Shown: one piece after another, positions 50,698-60,873 of the stretch
Layout of the letters: each line of letters starts with the position of its first letter
Position numbering within the stretch: the first letter of the stretch is position 1
Assembly (NCBI RefSeq): GCF_001039355.2
Contig: NW_019775742.1
Coordinates: 67,238 to 131,237, forward strand
Origin: Lingula anatina
Lineage: Eukaryota; Brachiopoda; Lingulata; Lingulida; Lingulidae
Reading direction: 5' to 3'
DNA length: 64,000 bases
Notes under the pieces: generated by a model
Databases searched by the model: none
Told to the model about the DNA's origin: nothing
Seen by the model: the letters and a program-made list of their open reading frames with translations, nothing else
Translations under genes and position numbers: made by a program

Positions 50698-53205
50698 TCA
50701 CACCCCTGGCACATACACATTATGCCCAGAAGGATTAAGATTATCTCCATGATAAACAGGCTCTGGAGTAGGGAACACATTACTGGAGTGTGGACCCCTC
50801 AATGGAATTTCCTTGTGCTGAATTTTAAGTGCACTGTTAGTGTGCTGAGGTCTGAATGTACTCTCACTGTGTTGGGGTCTATATGTGCTATCAAACTGTT
50901 GACTGATGAATGAACTGTCCAACTGCTGACTCATTTTCAAACCATCAGAGTTCTCACTGTTAAAGCTGTCTTCAGCATGCCGACTTTTGTGAATTTTAGC
51001 TAAACTTTTAACATCATTCTCAGATGACCACTGTTTAACTGGTTTCTCTCCAGTGTGCCTCTTTTCATGTGTATTGCAATGAGATTTTCTATTGAATGCC
51101 TTATCACAGTACTTGCATTTAAATGGTCTCTCCCCAGTGTGAGTCCTTTCATGTCTACCCAACATGCCTCTGTCACGAAAACCTTTTCCACAGTATGAGC
51201 ATATTTGTGGTTTTATTCCAAGGTGGGCTTTCACATGATTTCTCCAATTGGATTTCCTTACGAAGCTTTTGTCACAGTGATCACACTTAAAAGGCTTTTC
51301 ACCAGTGTGGAAACGTTCATGTTCATCACAGGCTAATTTAACAGCAAAGCCCTGTCCACAGTACTGGCATTTGTGTGGTCTATCTCCAGTGTGTTGGGTC
51401 ATTTCATGTGATCTCAAAGTTGAATATTTTGCAAAGCTTTTGGTACAGTACTGGCACAAATAAGGTTTTTCACCTGTGTGTGTATTTTTGTGGTCCTGCA
51501 ATAAGCTTTTGTATAAAAATGACTTATCACAGCTGTTGCATTTGTATGGTTTTTCAACAGTGTGAAACCTCTCATGCTTGTCAAGGGCTTTCTTTCCCCA
51601 ACAAGTTCTTCCACAATGAGAACATTTAAATTCATGTGATTTTTCATGCTTTGCTAGATCATCGCTTTTGGTAAATGTTTTTTCACACTGCAGGCATTTG
51701 AATCCATCAACAGTGTGACATTTTTCATGCAAAACAAATTCACTTTTTGTAAAAGTTTCATCACAGTATGAACACTTTATCTTTTTTACAGTGGTATATG
51801 GTTTATCACCAGTGTGAATCCTCTCATGCTTGTCAAGAGCCCATGTTCCCCAAAAAGACTTTCCACAATGACAACATTTCAGTTCATGGATTTTATCATG
51901 CTCCAGTAGCTCACTTTTCTTACTGAAAATTTCTTCACAGTGTTTACATTTGACTTTGTCAGCAGTGTGACTTATTTCATGCAAGAAAAATTCGATTTCC
52001 CTTCGAAATGATTCATTACAATGAGAGCACTGATATATTTTCGTTCCTGTGTGTTGTTGCAAAACAGTGGGTTTCCTCTCACGTTTCCTAAGAGTTCTTG
52101 CTCCCCCACAAGGTTTAACGGTGTGGATCATTTCATGCACAACAAATGCATTTTTCCTGGTCAGTACTTTATCACAATGTGAACACTTGTATGCTTTTGC
52201 GTCCTGCTGTGACCTTGCAATGTGAATTTCTAATTCATGTCTCTTCAGAGCTCTCGGTCCCCAACAAGATTTTCCACAATATGAGCATTTCAGCTCATGA
52301 ACTCTACCATGCTCCCTCAGATCAGTTTTCCTGGTAAATGACATTTCACAGTATTCGCATTTAAAATTTATTTCACCATTGTGAGCTCTTTCATGTATAG
52401 CACATGTATTTGCCCTGTTGAATGTTCTTTCACAATATGAGCAGTTGTATACTTTTGGTTTCAAGTATGTGGTTTTCTTATCATTGCTTTCGTGCTTTTT
52501 AAGGCTTTCCCCAACTTCGTTCTGACCATTTTCTTCACCAAAACCTATGTCAATCATTTCATGTTTGATATGCACCTCACTGTTTTGTTCTTGGCTGTTG
52601 GTATTGCAAGACTCATTTTCAGTATCACTCATTTCATGATCCCCTTCTTCCGATTCCTTATAGTCGTGTTTGTTTGGTAGTTCTACATGTGCATCAATGT
52701 GAAGTGCAGTTATTTTCCACTTCATTTTCAGAAAATCTTTCTTAAGGGTCATAAAAGTTTTCATTAAACTCAGACATCTACTACAACAAGCATCTGATTC
52801 ATGGGAAGGAGAAAGTATTTTTAACAGTTCACGGATTTCTTTTTCAACATCAGGACAAGAAGAAAGTTTTGTGTATTCAGTCTTTACAGTGCCTTTAGGT
52901 GGGCCACAAATAAGACACAAGGCTTTCCTTTGCAATGTCTTGTTAATCCAATCATCGGAAATCTTGCTGTTAATGCACAGTGTATCAGCGTCATGACTGA
53001 GTTCAGATGAACCTAATGCTTTCATATCGTAACAATCGTTTTCTTTCTTCATACTGTGATTCTTTATCTCTAGTTGCATTTCTCCATCATTATCTGTAGC
53101 ATCATCAGATTCATTACCTTCTTTATTCAAAGCCTCATCCTCTCCACCTGTTCCGCATACTTGGCCGTGATCAACAGCGTTTTTCTCAATTTCTCTTGAC
53201 GACAT
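50698..53205 (-). CDS. ZAD-like C2H2 zinc-finger protein with nonapeptide tail, 835 aa, finger array damaged in frame
   Basis: Start at ATG 53205 (MSSREIEKNA). ZAD-like Cys C97, C100, C141 and C144 lie in a region nearly identical to the 46121 protein. The SUMO-type motif is HIKHE. Sixteen intact fingers. After the fourth finger the chain runs EMIHTVKPCGGARTL and RKRERKP before the next finger. Compared with 46121 this is a fusion that has lost four fingers and the first half of a fifth; the remaining half has lost its zinc ligands. The frame is kept, so the protein is still plausible. The array then continues with two triads and six fingers. The tail is altered in the middle (TNSALKIQHKEIPLRG) and ends in YVPGV. 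Confidence 0.88.
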   Translation of the reverse strand: MSSREIEKNAVDHGQVCGTGGEDEALNKEGNESDDATDNDGEMQLEIKNHSMKKENDCYDMKALGSSELSHDADTLCINSKISDDWINKTLQRKALCLICGPPKGTVKTEYTKLSSCPDVEKEIRELLKILSPSHESDACCSRCLSLMKTFMTLKKDFLKMKWKITALHIDAHVELPNKHDYKESEEGDHEMSDTENESCNTNSQEQNSEVHIKHEMIDIGFGEENGQNEVGESLKKHESNDKKTTYLKPKVYNCSYCERTFNRANTCAIHERAHNGEINFKCEYCEMSFTRKTDLREHGRVHELKCSYCGKSCWGPRALKRHELEIHIARSQQDAKAYKCSHCDKVLTRKNAFVVHEMIHTVKPCGGARTLRKRERKPTVLQQHTGTKIYQCSHCNESFRREIEFFLHEISHTADKVKCKHCEEIFSKKSELLEHDKIHELKCCHCGKSFWGTWALDKHERIHTGDKPYTTVKKIKCSYCDETFTKSEFVLHEKCHTVDGFKCLQCEKTFTKSDDLAKHEKSHEFKCSHCGRTCWGKKALDKHERFHTVEKPYKCNSCDKSFLYKSLLQDHKNTHTGEKPYLCQYCTKSFAKYSTLRSHEMTQHTGDRPHKCQYCGQGFAVKLACDEHERFHTGEKPFKCDHCDKSFVRKSNWRNHVKAHLGIKPQICSYCGKGFRDRGMLGRHERTHTGERPFKCKYCDKAFNRKSHCNTHEKRHTGEKPVKQWSSENDVKSLAKIHKSRHAEDSFNSENSDGLKMSQQLDSSFISQQFDSTYRPQHSESTFRPQHTNSALKIQHKEIPLRGPHSSNVFPTPEPVYHGDNLNPSGHNVYVPGV

Positions 53206-53690
53206 AACAGCACTCAGCAGTAGTGGCCGTTCTACTGGTAGATCTAGCCTTTTTTTATTTGCTCGAGATCTTCTTTAAGATGGAAATTTGCAGCATGAAA
53301 TTGATTCTGACTTGACGTCATCTTACCCTCAACCTTGCTATGTGTGAACTTTCCAAGCAGTGGCCTTTAAAATGTAGTACAAACCCCCTAACTGGTCGTT
53401 CTGTTCTAACGATTTGAGATTCAGCAAAGCAATATTGTAAGTGCTATTAAAGGGAAAGTACTGTCTATCGATCGTATGAAATAGAGTTATTTTCATTTTT
53501 TTTACAAGTGCTTCGGTCTTTCCTTTGTTTTTTGTTTATTTATGCTGAAAAACACTACGTAAATTACCCAAATTATATAAAAATACAACATGATTTAATA
53601 AATCAGCAATATACACACATTCTGTAGTATAGCCTGTCTTGTTTTATTATTATTATTGTTTTTTTTTTTGTTTGTTTTTTTTAGCTAAGA
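53206..53690 (-). promoter_or_regulatory. proximal promoter region of the 50698 gene
   Basis: Paralogous to 48983-49440. Contains TGACGTCA at 53313-53320 and AGCCTGTCTTGTT at 53631-53643, a weaker form of the shared motif. Confidence 0.45.
53313..53320. promoter_or_regulatory. CRE-type palindrome TGACGTCA
   Basis: 108 bp upstream of the ATG at 53205, at the aligned position of 49067-49074 although the bases to one side have diverged. Confidence 0.5.
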
Positions 53691-54139
53691 CACCCACATC
53701 ACTGCACGGTGTAGATCTATGATTTCAGGGATGGCCCCTGAAATTTATTGCGAGTGATCACTTTCATAGCCTACATGAATGAGATGCAACATTTCATTTA
53801 ATTATATTTTAAGCTTTTTGTTATATAAACTGAAAAGGGAGGGGGGGGGGTGACAATAACTATAGCTGAATGACTCTTTTTACAGTTCAACTCCTCTCCA
53901 TAAGTTTTAATTATATAAAGAAGAAGCTCGTGTAAATTCAAAGGTGGGTCGATCTGGGCTATCTGAAGGTTGGGGGAGCTGGTAAACTTTTTTTTAACAT
54001 TTGGTTATTCCTTTTTCCTTTCTTTTAATTACTTGAGATAGCTGTTAAGGATCTGTCATGAGTCAGACGATTACCCACGCATCCAATTGTAATGTCTATA
54101 TTTTAATGTAAATTATGTAAACCCCGATACTAAACTTCC
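53691..54139. other. intergenic, homologous to 49425-49870
   Basis: Duplicated upstream DNA without a gene. It includes a G-run at about 53841-53850. Confidence 0.45.
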
Positions 54140-54143
54140 TTAA

Positions 54144-54479
54144 AGGGATAATAACTCTTCATTTTGGCCAAAAAATGAATTTTCCTGGAATAAACAACAA
54201 TTTTCCCATACTAATAAATGGTTAATGAATCCATTTTTACATTCAAAATTACATAAAAAAATTTTTACATAAAAAGTTTGGTTTTTTGTTAAAATCTCTT
54301 AAGAGATTATAACAGAGTATAGCCATCAATGGAGGTCACGTGATCTGAAGACAAGCTCAGATATCAGAATAATAGCTATAACTGCTGTTTTTGTCGTAAA
54401 ACAAAATATATATTTCTTTGACTTATTCACAATGTTTTTATTGTGAAATATAGATCTCATATGAAGAGTTATTATCCCT
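54144..54479. mobile_element. TTAA-target MITE, 336 bp, copy 2
   Basis: Terminal repeats AGGGATAATAACTCTTC and the complement are intact, flanked by TTAA at 54140-54143 and 54480-54483. It is close to the copy at 17859 over its whole length, including GGAGGTCACGTG and AAGCTCAGATATCAG inside. Confidence 0.88.
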
Positions 54480-54557
54480 TTAAGGATATTGTAAGGGTTT
54501 ATTATCATCCAGATACCGAAAATGAATTTTTTTCCTGCCCCTTGTTATTGCAGAGAG

Positions 54558-54655
54558 ACTATTAAAAGATTAGGCGGTTTTTATTTCATGTACGTCCGCC
54601 ATAGTTCGTGGATTGTACAGCCATGGCTCAACTCGTTGTGAATGCGGTCAATATT
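54558..54655. repeat. dispersed repeat, inverted copy of 19010-19125
   Basis: AGACTATTAAAAGATTAG, TTCATGTACGTCCGCCATA and GAATGCGGTC occur here in reverse orientation to unit B. Noncoding, likely part of a transposable element. Confidence 0.6.
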
Positions 54656-55235
54656 GCACTATATTCATATTGACGTGATGACAAAACTTTGCATATAAAA
54701 CTTTACTTCTTTATTATAAGTCTAAATTTTGCAAAATAAATAAAATAATAAGCAAATAAAACTCAATTCTTATAAGAACTTTGAGAAACCATAACATCAG
54801 TTCTAAAAATCATACAGGACCGTTAACTGAGGCAGGGTGGGTGGAGCACTCCTGAGCTTTTTGATCTTTTCCCGCTCTTTTCCCCCTTTAAGGTGCCCAG
54901 GGCCAAAAGTACGATGAAATATAAAAGAAAAAGCCCAGACCTCTACTATAGACAAAAGATAAAACATGAAAAGAACTAAAAGAACTTAAAAGTATTTTGC
55001 TCTAAGTTATATCTAAATTAATCAGATTTTAATTTAAGAAATTGCAATATGTTTAAGTCTAATTTTGACAACTTCTGAACTTCAGTTATTTTTAATTTAC
55101 TAATTAACAGCCTTGAGTATGAAGCAAATTACTTTAAATGGCTTTAACACATTTCTTCAATGCTTCATTGTAGAAATGAACACATTTTGTCAGAGCAGTT
55201 GGTTTCACTTTTGTAAATACATGTGCAGTGCAACA
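54656..55235 (-). other. 3' flank block of the 55236 gene
   Basis: Very similar to 59370-60098: CATATAAAACTTTACTTC, TCTAAATTTTGCAAAATAA, AACCATAACATCAGTTCT, GCCTTGAGTATGAAGCAAA and CACATTTTGTCAGAGCAG. Noncoding. Confidence 0.5.
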
Positions 55236-56975
55236 TCACACCCCTGGCATATACACATTATGCCCATATGGATTTAGATTTTCTCCATAATAAACAGGCT
55301 CTGGAGTAGGGAACACATTACTGGAGTGTGGACCCCTAAATGAGGTTTCCATGTGCTGAGATCTTAATGTACTGTCAGGGTGCTGAGGATTGAATGTGCT
55401 CTCGCTGTGCTGGGGTTTATATGTGCTATCAAACTGTTGACTGATGAATGAACTCTCCGACGGCTGACTCATTTCCAAACCTTCAGAGTTTTCACGCTTG
55501 AAGCTGTCCTCAGCATGCTGGCTTTTGTGAATTTCAGCTAGACTTGTCACTTTATTTTCAGCTGTCTCCTGTCTAACCAGTTTCTTTCCAGCGTGCGTCT
55601 TTTCATGCGTACTGCAATGAAATTTTCTTTTGAAAGCCTTATCACAGTATTTGCATTTAAATGGTCTCTCCCCAGTGTGAGTCCTTTCATGTCTAGCAAG
55701 CAAGCCCCTGTCACGGAAACCTTTTCCACAGTATGAGCATATTTGTGTTTTATTTCCAAGGTGGGTTTTCACATGATCTCTCCAATTGGATTTCCTTACA
55801 AATCTCTTGTCACAGTGATCACACTTGAAAGGCTTTTCCCCCGTGTGAAAACGTTCATGTTCTTCACAGGCTAATTTTAGAGCAAAACCCTGTCCACAGA
55901 ACTGACATTTATGTGGTCTATCTCCAGTGTGTTGGGTCAATTCATGTGATTTCAAAGTCGAGCTTTGGGCAAAGCTTTTGGTACAATACTGGCACAAATA
56001 AGGTTTTACCCCAGTGTGAGTATTTTCGTGGTCCTGCCATATGCTTTTATATAGAAATGCCTTATCACAGGTGTTGCATTTGTAGGGTTTTTCAACAATG
56101 TGAAACTTCTCATGCTTGTCAAGGGCTTTCTTTCCCCAACAAGTTCTTCCACAATGAGAACATTTAAATTCATGTGACTTTTCATGCTTTGTTAGATCAC
56201 CTTTTTCACTAAATGTCATTTCACACTCGAGGCATTTGAATCCATCAGTGGTGTGAGATTTTTCATGTAAAATGAGTTCACTTTCCGTAAAAGTTTCATC
56301 ACAGTATGAGCACTTTATCTTTTTTGCAGCGGTATATGGTTTATCACCAGTGTGAATCCTCTCATGCTTGTCAAGAGCCTGTGTTCCCCAACAAGACTTT
56401 TCACACAGAGAACATTTCAATTCATGGATTTTATCATGCTCCAGTAGCTCACTTTTCTTACAGAAAATTTCTTCACAGTATTTACATTTGACTTTGTCAG
56501 CAGTGTGACTTATTTCATGCAAGTAAAATTCACTTTCCCTTCGAAATGTTTCATTACATTGAGAGCACTGATATATTTCCATTTCCAAGTGGTATTGTGC
56601 AACAGTGTGATTCCTCTCATGTTTCCCAAGTGCTTTTGTTCCCCTATAAGATTTACCACAATAAGAACATTTTAATTTATGAGTTTTATCGTGCTCCAAT
56701 AAGTCTTTCTTCCTTGTAAAGGATTTTTCACAGTGTTTACATTTGAACCTATCACCAGTGTGGATCATTTCATGCACAGTAAGTGCACTTTGATTTGTCA
56801 GTATTTTATCACAGTAGGAGCACTTGTATATTTTTGGTCTCTGTTGCAACTTTGCACCAGTGTGGGATCTTTCATGCAATGCATGTATACTTTCCCTGTT
56901 GAATGTTCTTTCACAGTAAGAGCAATGGTATACTTTTGGTTTCAAACATAGGGGGGTTTTCTTAGCATTTCTTTC
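55236..56975 (-). CDS. ZAD-like family zinc-finger gene, 5' part missing at an assembly join
   Basis: The minus-strand frame is open from the N at 56976 to the stop at 55236; no true start lies in it. The first residues (KKTPLCLKPKVYHC) match the stretch just before the fingers in the 46121 protein, so the ZAD-like domain should lie in sequence lost at the N. Sixteen fingers follow. The first finger runs into HTGAKLQQRPKIYKC, where the 61566 gene has two further fingers, so two fingers were deleted in frame near 56854. Third fingers of triads are YRG, CWG and CWG. The tail is variant (SQPSESSFIS, NPQHPDSTLR) and ends in YMPGV. Truncation is best explained by assembly. Confidence 0.85.
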   Translation of the reverse strand, partial: ERNAKKTPLCLKPKVYHCSYCERTFNRESIHALHERSHTGAKLQQRPKIYKCSYCDKILTNQSALTVHEMIHTGDRFKCKHCEKSFTRKKDLLEHDKTHKLKCSYCGKSYRGTKALGKHERNHTVAQYHLEMEIYQCSQCNETFRRESEFYLHEISHTADKVKCKYCEEIFCKKSELLEHDKIHELKCSLCEKSCWGTQALDKHERIHTGDKPYTAAKKIKCSYCDETFTESELILHEKSHTTDGFKCLECEMTFSEKGDLTKHEKSHEFKCSHCGRTCWGKKALDKHEKFHIVEKPYKCNTCDKAFLYKSIWQDHENTHTGVKPYLCQYCTKSFAQSSTLKSHELTQHTGDRPHKCQFCGQGFALKLACEEHERFHTGEKPFKCDHCDKRFVRKSNWRDHVKTHLGNKTQICSYCGKGFRDRGLLARHERTHTGERPFKCKYCDKAFKRKFHCSTHEKTHAGKKLVRQETAENKVTSLAEIHKSQHAEDSFKRENSEGLEMSQPSESSFISQQFDSTYKPQHSESTFNPQHPDSTLRSQHMETSFRGPHSSNVFPTPEPVYYGENLNPYGHNVYMPGV

Positions 56976-57154
56976 NAGACACTTCGACTCCTCTCCAAGA
57001 GTTTTTATTTAGGATCATATCGCATTAAATTAGGCGTACCGGGATACATATTTGACGGATTAGATGTATCGCGCTTTCAAACATGGTAAATGTTAAATAC
57101 CGAGGTCCTTCCCTCCCTTGGCTGACGTCTCTCTTATTTCAAATAATGACATTT
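56976..57154. other. assembly join (N at 56976) and unplaced flank
   Basis: The single N interrupts the coding frame of the gene at 55236. The sequence beyond it does not resemble the ZAD-like coding region expected there, which means unrelated sequence was joined. Confidence 0.7.
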
Positions 57155-57408
57155 AGCAGGAGGGGGGGAGGGGTACGCGGATGCGAGGCCGACCCCCCTC
57201 CCCCCTGGCGTATTTCTTTGGGTTCGGGGCCCCCAAAATTTTGGTATTATAGAGGGCGAATGGTGCCATAAGGTGCGGTTTAGAACTATGATTCAACTTT
57301 TCAAAAGTCTAATTTCTAATTTCAAGAGGGGAATATTACTTTGATTTTTTCAGAAATCGAAAAAGGGGGGGGAGGACCACCCTGACCACACCTCTAAATC
57401 TGCCACTG
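57155..57408 (-). mobile_element. truncated hAT-like element, reversed
   Basis: It ends on the plus strand with CCTCTAAATCTGCCACTG, the reverse complement of the start of the element at 12962. AATTTCAAGAGGGGAATATT and ATGCGAGGCCGACC match its interior. The other terminus is missing. Confidence 0.55.
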
Positions 57409-58125
57409 TATAGCATCGTACTGCGCGGATAAAATTCGACGGTTTGGGGGGTGGGGGTCAAACCTTTACTGACTTATGATTACACTGTTGTTGTTATCAT
57501 TATTATTTTGTTTATTTATCTATTTCCACGTATCTATTTCCACGATAAGATGAAAGATAACCCACGCATCCGGTTGTCGGCTGGATTGTAAGATGTACGC
57601 TTTTACGCATATAAACCGCATAATTTAACTTCTAAAAAAACGTTGAGACGTTTCCTGTTAACGCTGTGTACCTAAGGCCACACTTTTTTTATGTTTATGG
57701 ATGACATCCTCTGGGGACCCCGAAATCGGTGCGAGAGGGCGGAAAAAAACAGTCCCCCCAAAAAAAAATACTGCTTAAGTAAAGGAATGCTGTCAGTACA
57801 ATGCTGGAAACACAAATTTACCACAGAAACACGCACCAAACTAACAATATGTCTTTATCCATGCTCTCAAAATATTAAAGCATTGTGAATACTTCGTAAA
57901 GGGTAAAAAAGTCATGAATAGATATGCTGCATATTACCAAATCTATTTAAGGTTGCTTCACGCATTTTGTTGGTATAGCAATCAATAAAACAAATATCAA
58001 ACAAACAGTGTCTTTATTCGTACTCTCAGAATATAAAAAGCGTTATGAACACTTCACAGGAATGTTTTAAAAAAACGATGCAAAGATATGCTTAAAAGGC
58101 TTACTACTAGCACGAAAATTCATGC
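57409..58125. other. intergenic, nothing recognised
   Basis: No domain-bearing frame. GTCTTTAT-containing words near 57850 and 58010 repeat loosely (AACTAACAATATGTCTTTAT against AAACAAACAGTGTCTTTATT), which may be a short old duplication. Confidence 0.3.
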
Positions 58126-58130
58126 GTTAG

Positions 58131-58555
58131 CAGGGCCGTAGCCTGAGCAAAATGCCAGGGGGGCAGTAAGCGGACACGAGGGAGCGACCCGAGGGGGGAG
58201 GGTGTCGGAGGGGGTGTCCCCCTCCCACGGTGTGGAAAAATTTTAAAAACTGTATGTATAATACTGCATTCTGATGCATTTTAACTGTTATTTATTGCTC
58301 AATCAGAAGTCAGAAATTGTGGGTTCATTTTGCCTGGGGGATAGCTCCCTTGGCATGAACTGAGTTGACTAATAACAGCACACCGTTGTAAACAGATTGT
58401 TGAATGATTGTCTAGTGGCCATGAGTGCATTTTCTCACAGAATTGATACCAACTTTGCAACTTTTTTTACCTTTGCGATTATTTTTTTTACACCTCAAAT
58501 CCCGGGGGGGGGGGGCAGCAATTAATGACCCCCCCCCCCGGAGGCTACGGCCCTG
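58131..58555. mobile_element. hAT-like nonautonomous element, 425 bp
   Basis: Perfect 13-bp terminal inverted repeats (CAGGGCCGTAGCC and GGCTACGGCCCTG), flanked by GTTAG at 58126-58130 and 58556-58560, a 5-bp target duplication. G-rich and C-rich tracts lie just inside both ends. No coding capacity. Confidence 0.85.
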
Positions 58556-58560
58556 GTTAG

Positions 58561-59360
58561 CATACCTATTGACGATTCTGATATGTACTGTCTGTGCTAG
58601 GAGTGTTAGCGCATGAACTTTCGTGCTAGCCTACGACCATTTGAAGCTATTAAAGGTCATTTCGGTCGATGCCATTTTTTATACTTCGCCTCACACTGTC
58701 GGGTGGCCTGTCCGACCTTCAGCCCACCTCGACGCCATGGTCGACCCTTTTTTCGCCACAAAAAACCTGGTATGTGCTGCTTTGGACAAAATGTCACTGT
58801 AATGTTCCGGGCGATAATCGCTGGCCGCCACCAGCCTTTCGTATAATTGTAAATAGGTTATATCTCCAGGCCCAATATCAATGGCTACCAATCGAAAACG
58901 ACGGCCCCCGTTCTCTTTATGGGCCCCTAATTACGGATTTCCATTAAAAAAAGGCATTATTGCTTAATAAACATTAAAATGGACCAAAGCCTTTAAGAAC
59001 ATTATCTGGTAGGATTTTTGGATACTAAATGATCTCATCAAATTGGCGTTATGGGTGTTCGAGGTCCTCAGGTAAAGGTAAATGTGTAAAACGGATTTTT
59101 TTCCATTTTACCCCATAATCGCAATTATGTTGTCACTCATAAGATTACGTGTGTAAATGTTAATTAATTTAGTCACTGAACATTTATCTGCTATCCAAAA
59201 TGAATGTATGCAAGGCAGTAAATAAAGCGCTTTTGAAAAACGTTTACAGTATCCTTAAAACCTTTTATACTTTTTTTAATGCTGTACTACAAAGTGACAC
59301 CGTTCCGAAACTACCCTCCCCCCTCCCCCCATTTTTTGAAGTCATATGTTCTACAGAATG
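58561..59360. other. intergenic, nothing recognised
   Basis: Somewhat less AT-rich at 58610-58900, where overlapping short frames on both strands exist. None has a recognisable domain, and I do not call a gene. Confidence 0.3.
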
Positions 59361-60098
59361 TAATACATTATATTGCGCTATACTGACATGATGACAAAAC
59401 TTTGCATATAAACTTTACTTCTTTATTTATATAAGTCTAAATTTTGCAAAATAAATAAAATAAACAGCAAATAAAACTCAATTATTATAAGAACTTTGAG
59501 AAACCATAACATCAGTTCTATCAATCATACAGGACTGTTAACTGTGGGCAGGGTGGGCGGAGCACCCCTGAGCTTTTTGCGCATATATATATTGTGATCT
59601 TTAACATGTAGTTAGCCTTTCCTATTCCACCAGTTCATCAGAAGTCTCTCTCATTTCCTTCAGTCAGCCTCTTCAGAAGCAATGTTCTTAACAGGATCGG
59701 CTGGATTCTGGGGGCTTCGGCATTCCGCTCTTTTCCCACTTTAAGGTGCCCAGGGCCAAAAGTACTGTTAAAAATAAAAGACAAAGCCCAGACCTCTACT
59801 ATATGACAAAAGATAAAACATGAAAAGAACTAAAACAACTAAAAAGTATTTTGCTCTAAGTTATCTTTGAAAATTAATCAGATATTTATTTAAGAAATTA
59901 CAATATCTTTAAGTCTATTTTTGACAACTTCTGAATTTCAGTTATTTTAAATTTACTAATTAATAGCCTTGAGTATGAAGCAAATGCTTCATGACTTTAA
60001 TTGGCCTTGACATATTTCTTCAAAGCTTCATTGTAGAAATAAACACATTTTGTCAGAGCAGTTGGTATCACTTTTGTAAATACATGTGCAGTGCAACA
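59361..60098 (-). other. 3' flank block of the 60099 gene
   Basis: Near-duplicate of 54656-55235, followed by the same GTAAATACATGTGCAGTG words just before the stop codon. Confidence 0.5.
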
Positions 60099-60873
60099 TC
60101 ACATCCCAGGCATATACACGTTATGTCCATATGGATTTAGATTTTCTTCATGATGAACAGCCTCTGGAGCAGGGAACACATTACTGGGGTGTGGACCCCT
60201 AAATGAGGTTTCCATGTGCTGAGATCTTAATGTACTGTCACTGTGCTGAGGTCTGAATGTACTCTCACTTTGCTGGGGTCTATATGTGCTATCAAACTGT
60301 TGACTGATAAATGAACTGTCCAACTGCTGACTCATTACCAAACCATCAGAGTTCTCACTGTTAAAGCTGTCCTCAGCATGCTGGCTTTTGTGAATTTTAC
60401 CTTGACTTTTCACTTTATTTTCAGCTGTCTGCTGTTTAACCGCTTTCTGTCCGTGGTGCGTCTTTTCATGCGTACTGCAATGAAATTTTCTTTTAAAAGC
60501 CTTATCACAGTATTTGCATTTAAATGGTCTCTCCCCAGTGTGAGTCCTTTCATGTTTAGCAAGGGTGCCTCTGTCACGGAAACCTTTTCCACAGTATGAA
60601 CATATTTGTGGTTTAATTCCAAGGTGGGTTTTCATATGACCTCTCCAATTGGCTTTCCTTACGAATCGCTTGTCACAGTGATCACACTTGAAAGGCTTTT
60701 CCCCCGTGTGAAAGCGTTCATGTTCCTCACAGGCTAATTTTAGGGCAAAGCCCTGTCCACAGTATTGACATTTGTGTGGCCTCTCTCCAGAGTGTTGGGT
60801 GAATTCGTGAGATTTCAAAGTCGAGGTTTGGGCAAAGCTTTTGGTACAATACTGGCACAAATAAGGTTTTTCC
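60099..60873 (-). CDS. 3' end of a ZAD-like family zinc-finger gene, cut at an N
   Basis: The frame is open from the N at 60874 to the stop at 60099 and begins inside a TGEKP linker. It codes for the last five fingers (FAQTSTLKSHEFTQH, GQGFALKLACEEH, KRFVRKANWRGH, KGFRDRGTLAKH, KAFKRKFHCSTH) and the whole tail, ending in YMPGM. The fingers are almost identical to the 61566 gene except the last one, which matches the 55236 gene. The tail shares PHPSNVFPAPEAV with the 19446 gene. It is an assembly fragment, possibly a second haplotype of 61566 or a separate paralog. Confidence 0.8.

Noticed and set aside
58613-58947. Overlapping short frames on both strands in a less AT-rich stretch
   Set aside because: No recognisable domain, no conservation in the window, and lengths expected by chance at this composition.
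60099-60873. Calling the truncated gene a pseudogene
   Set aside because: The frame is perfect up to the N and the break is at the N itself, so a missing-sequence explanation fits better than decay.
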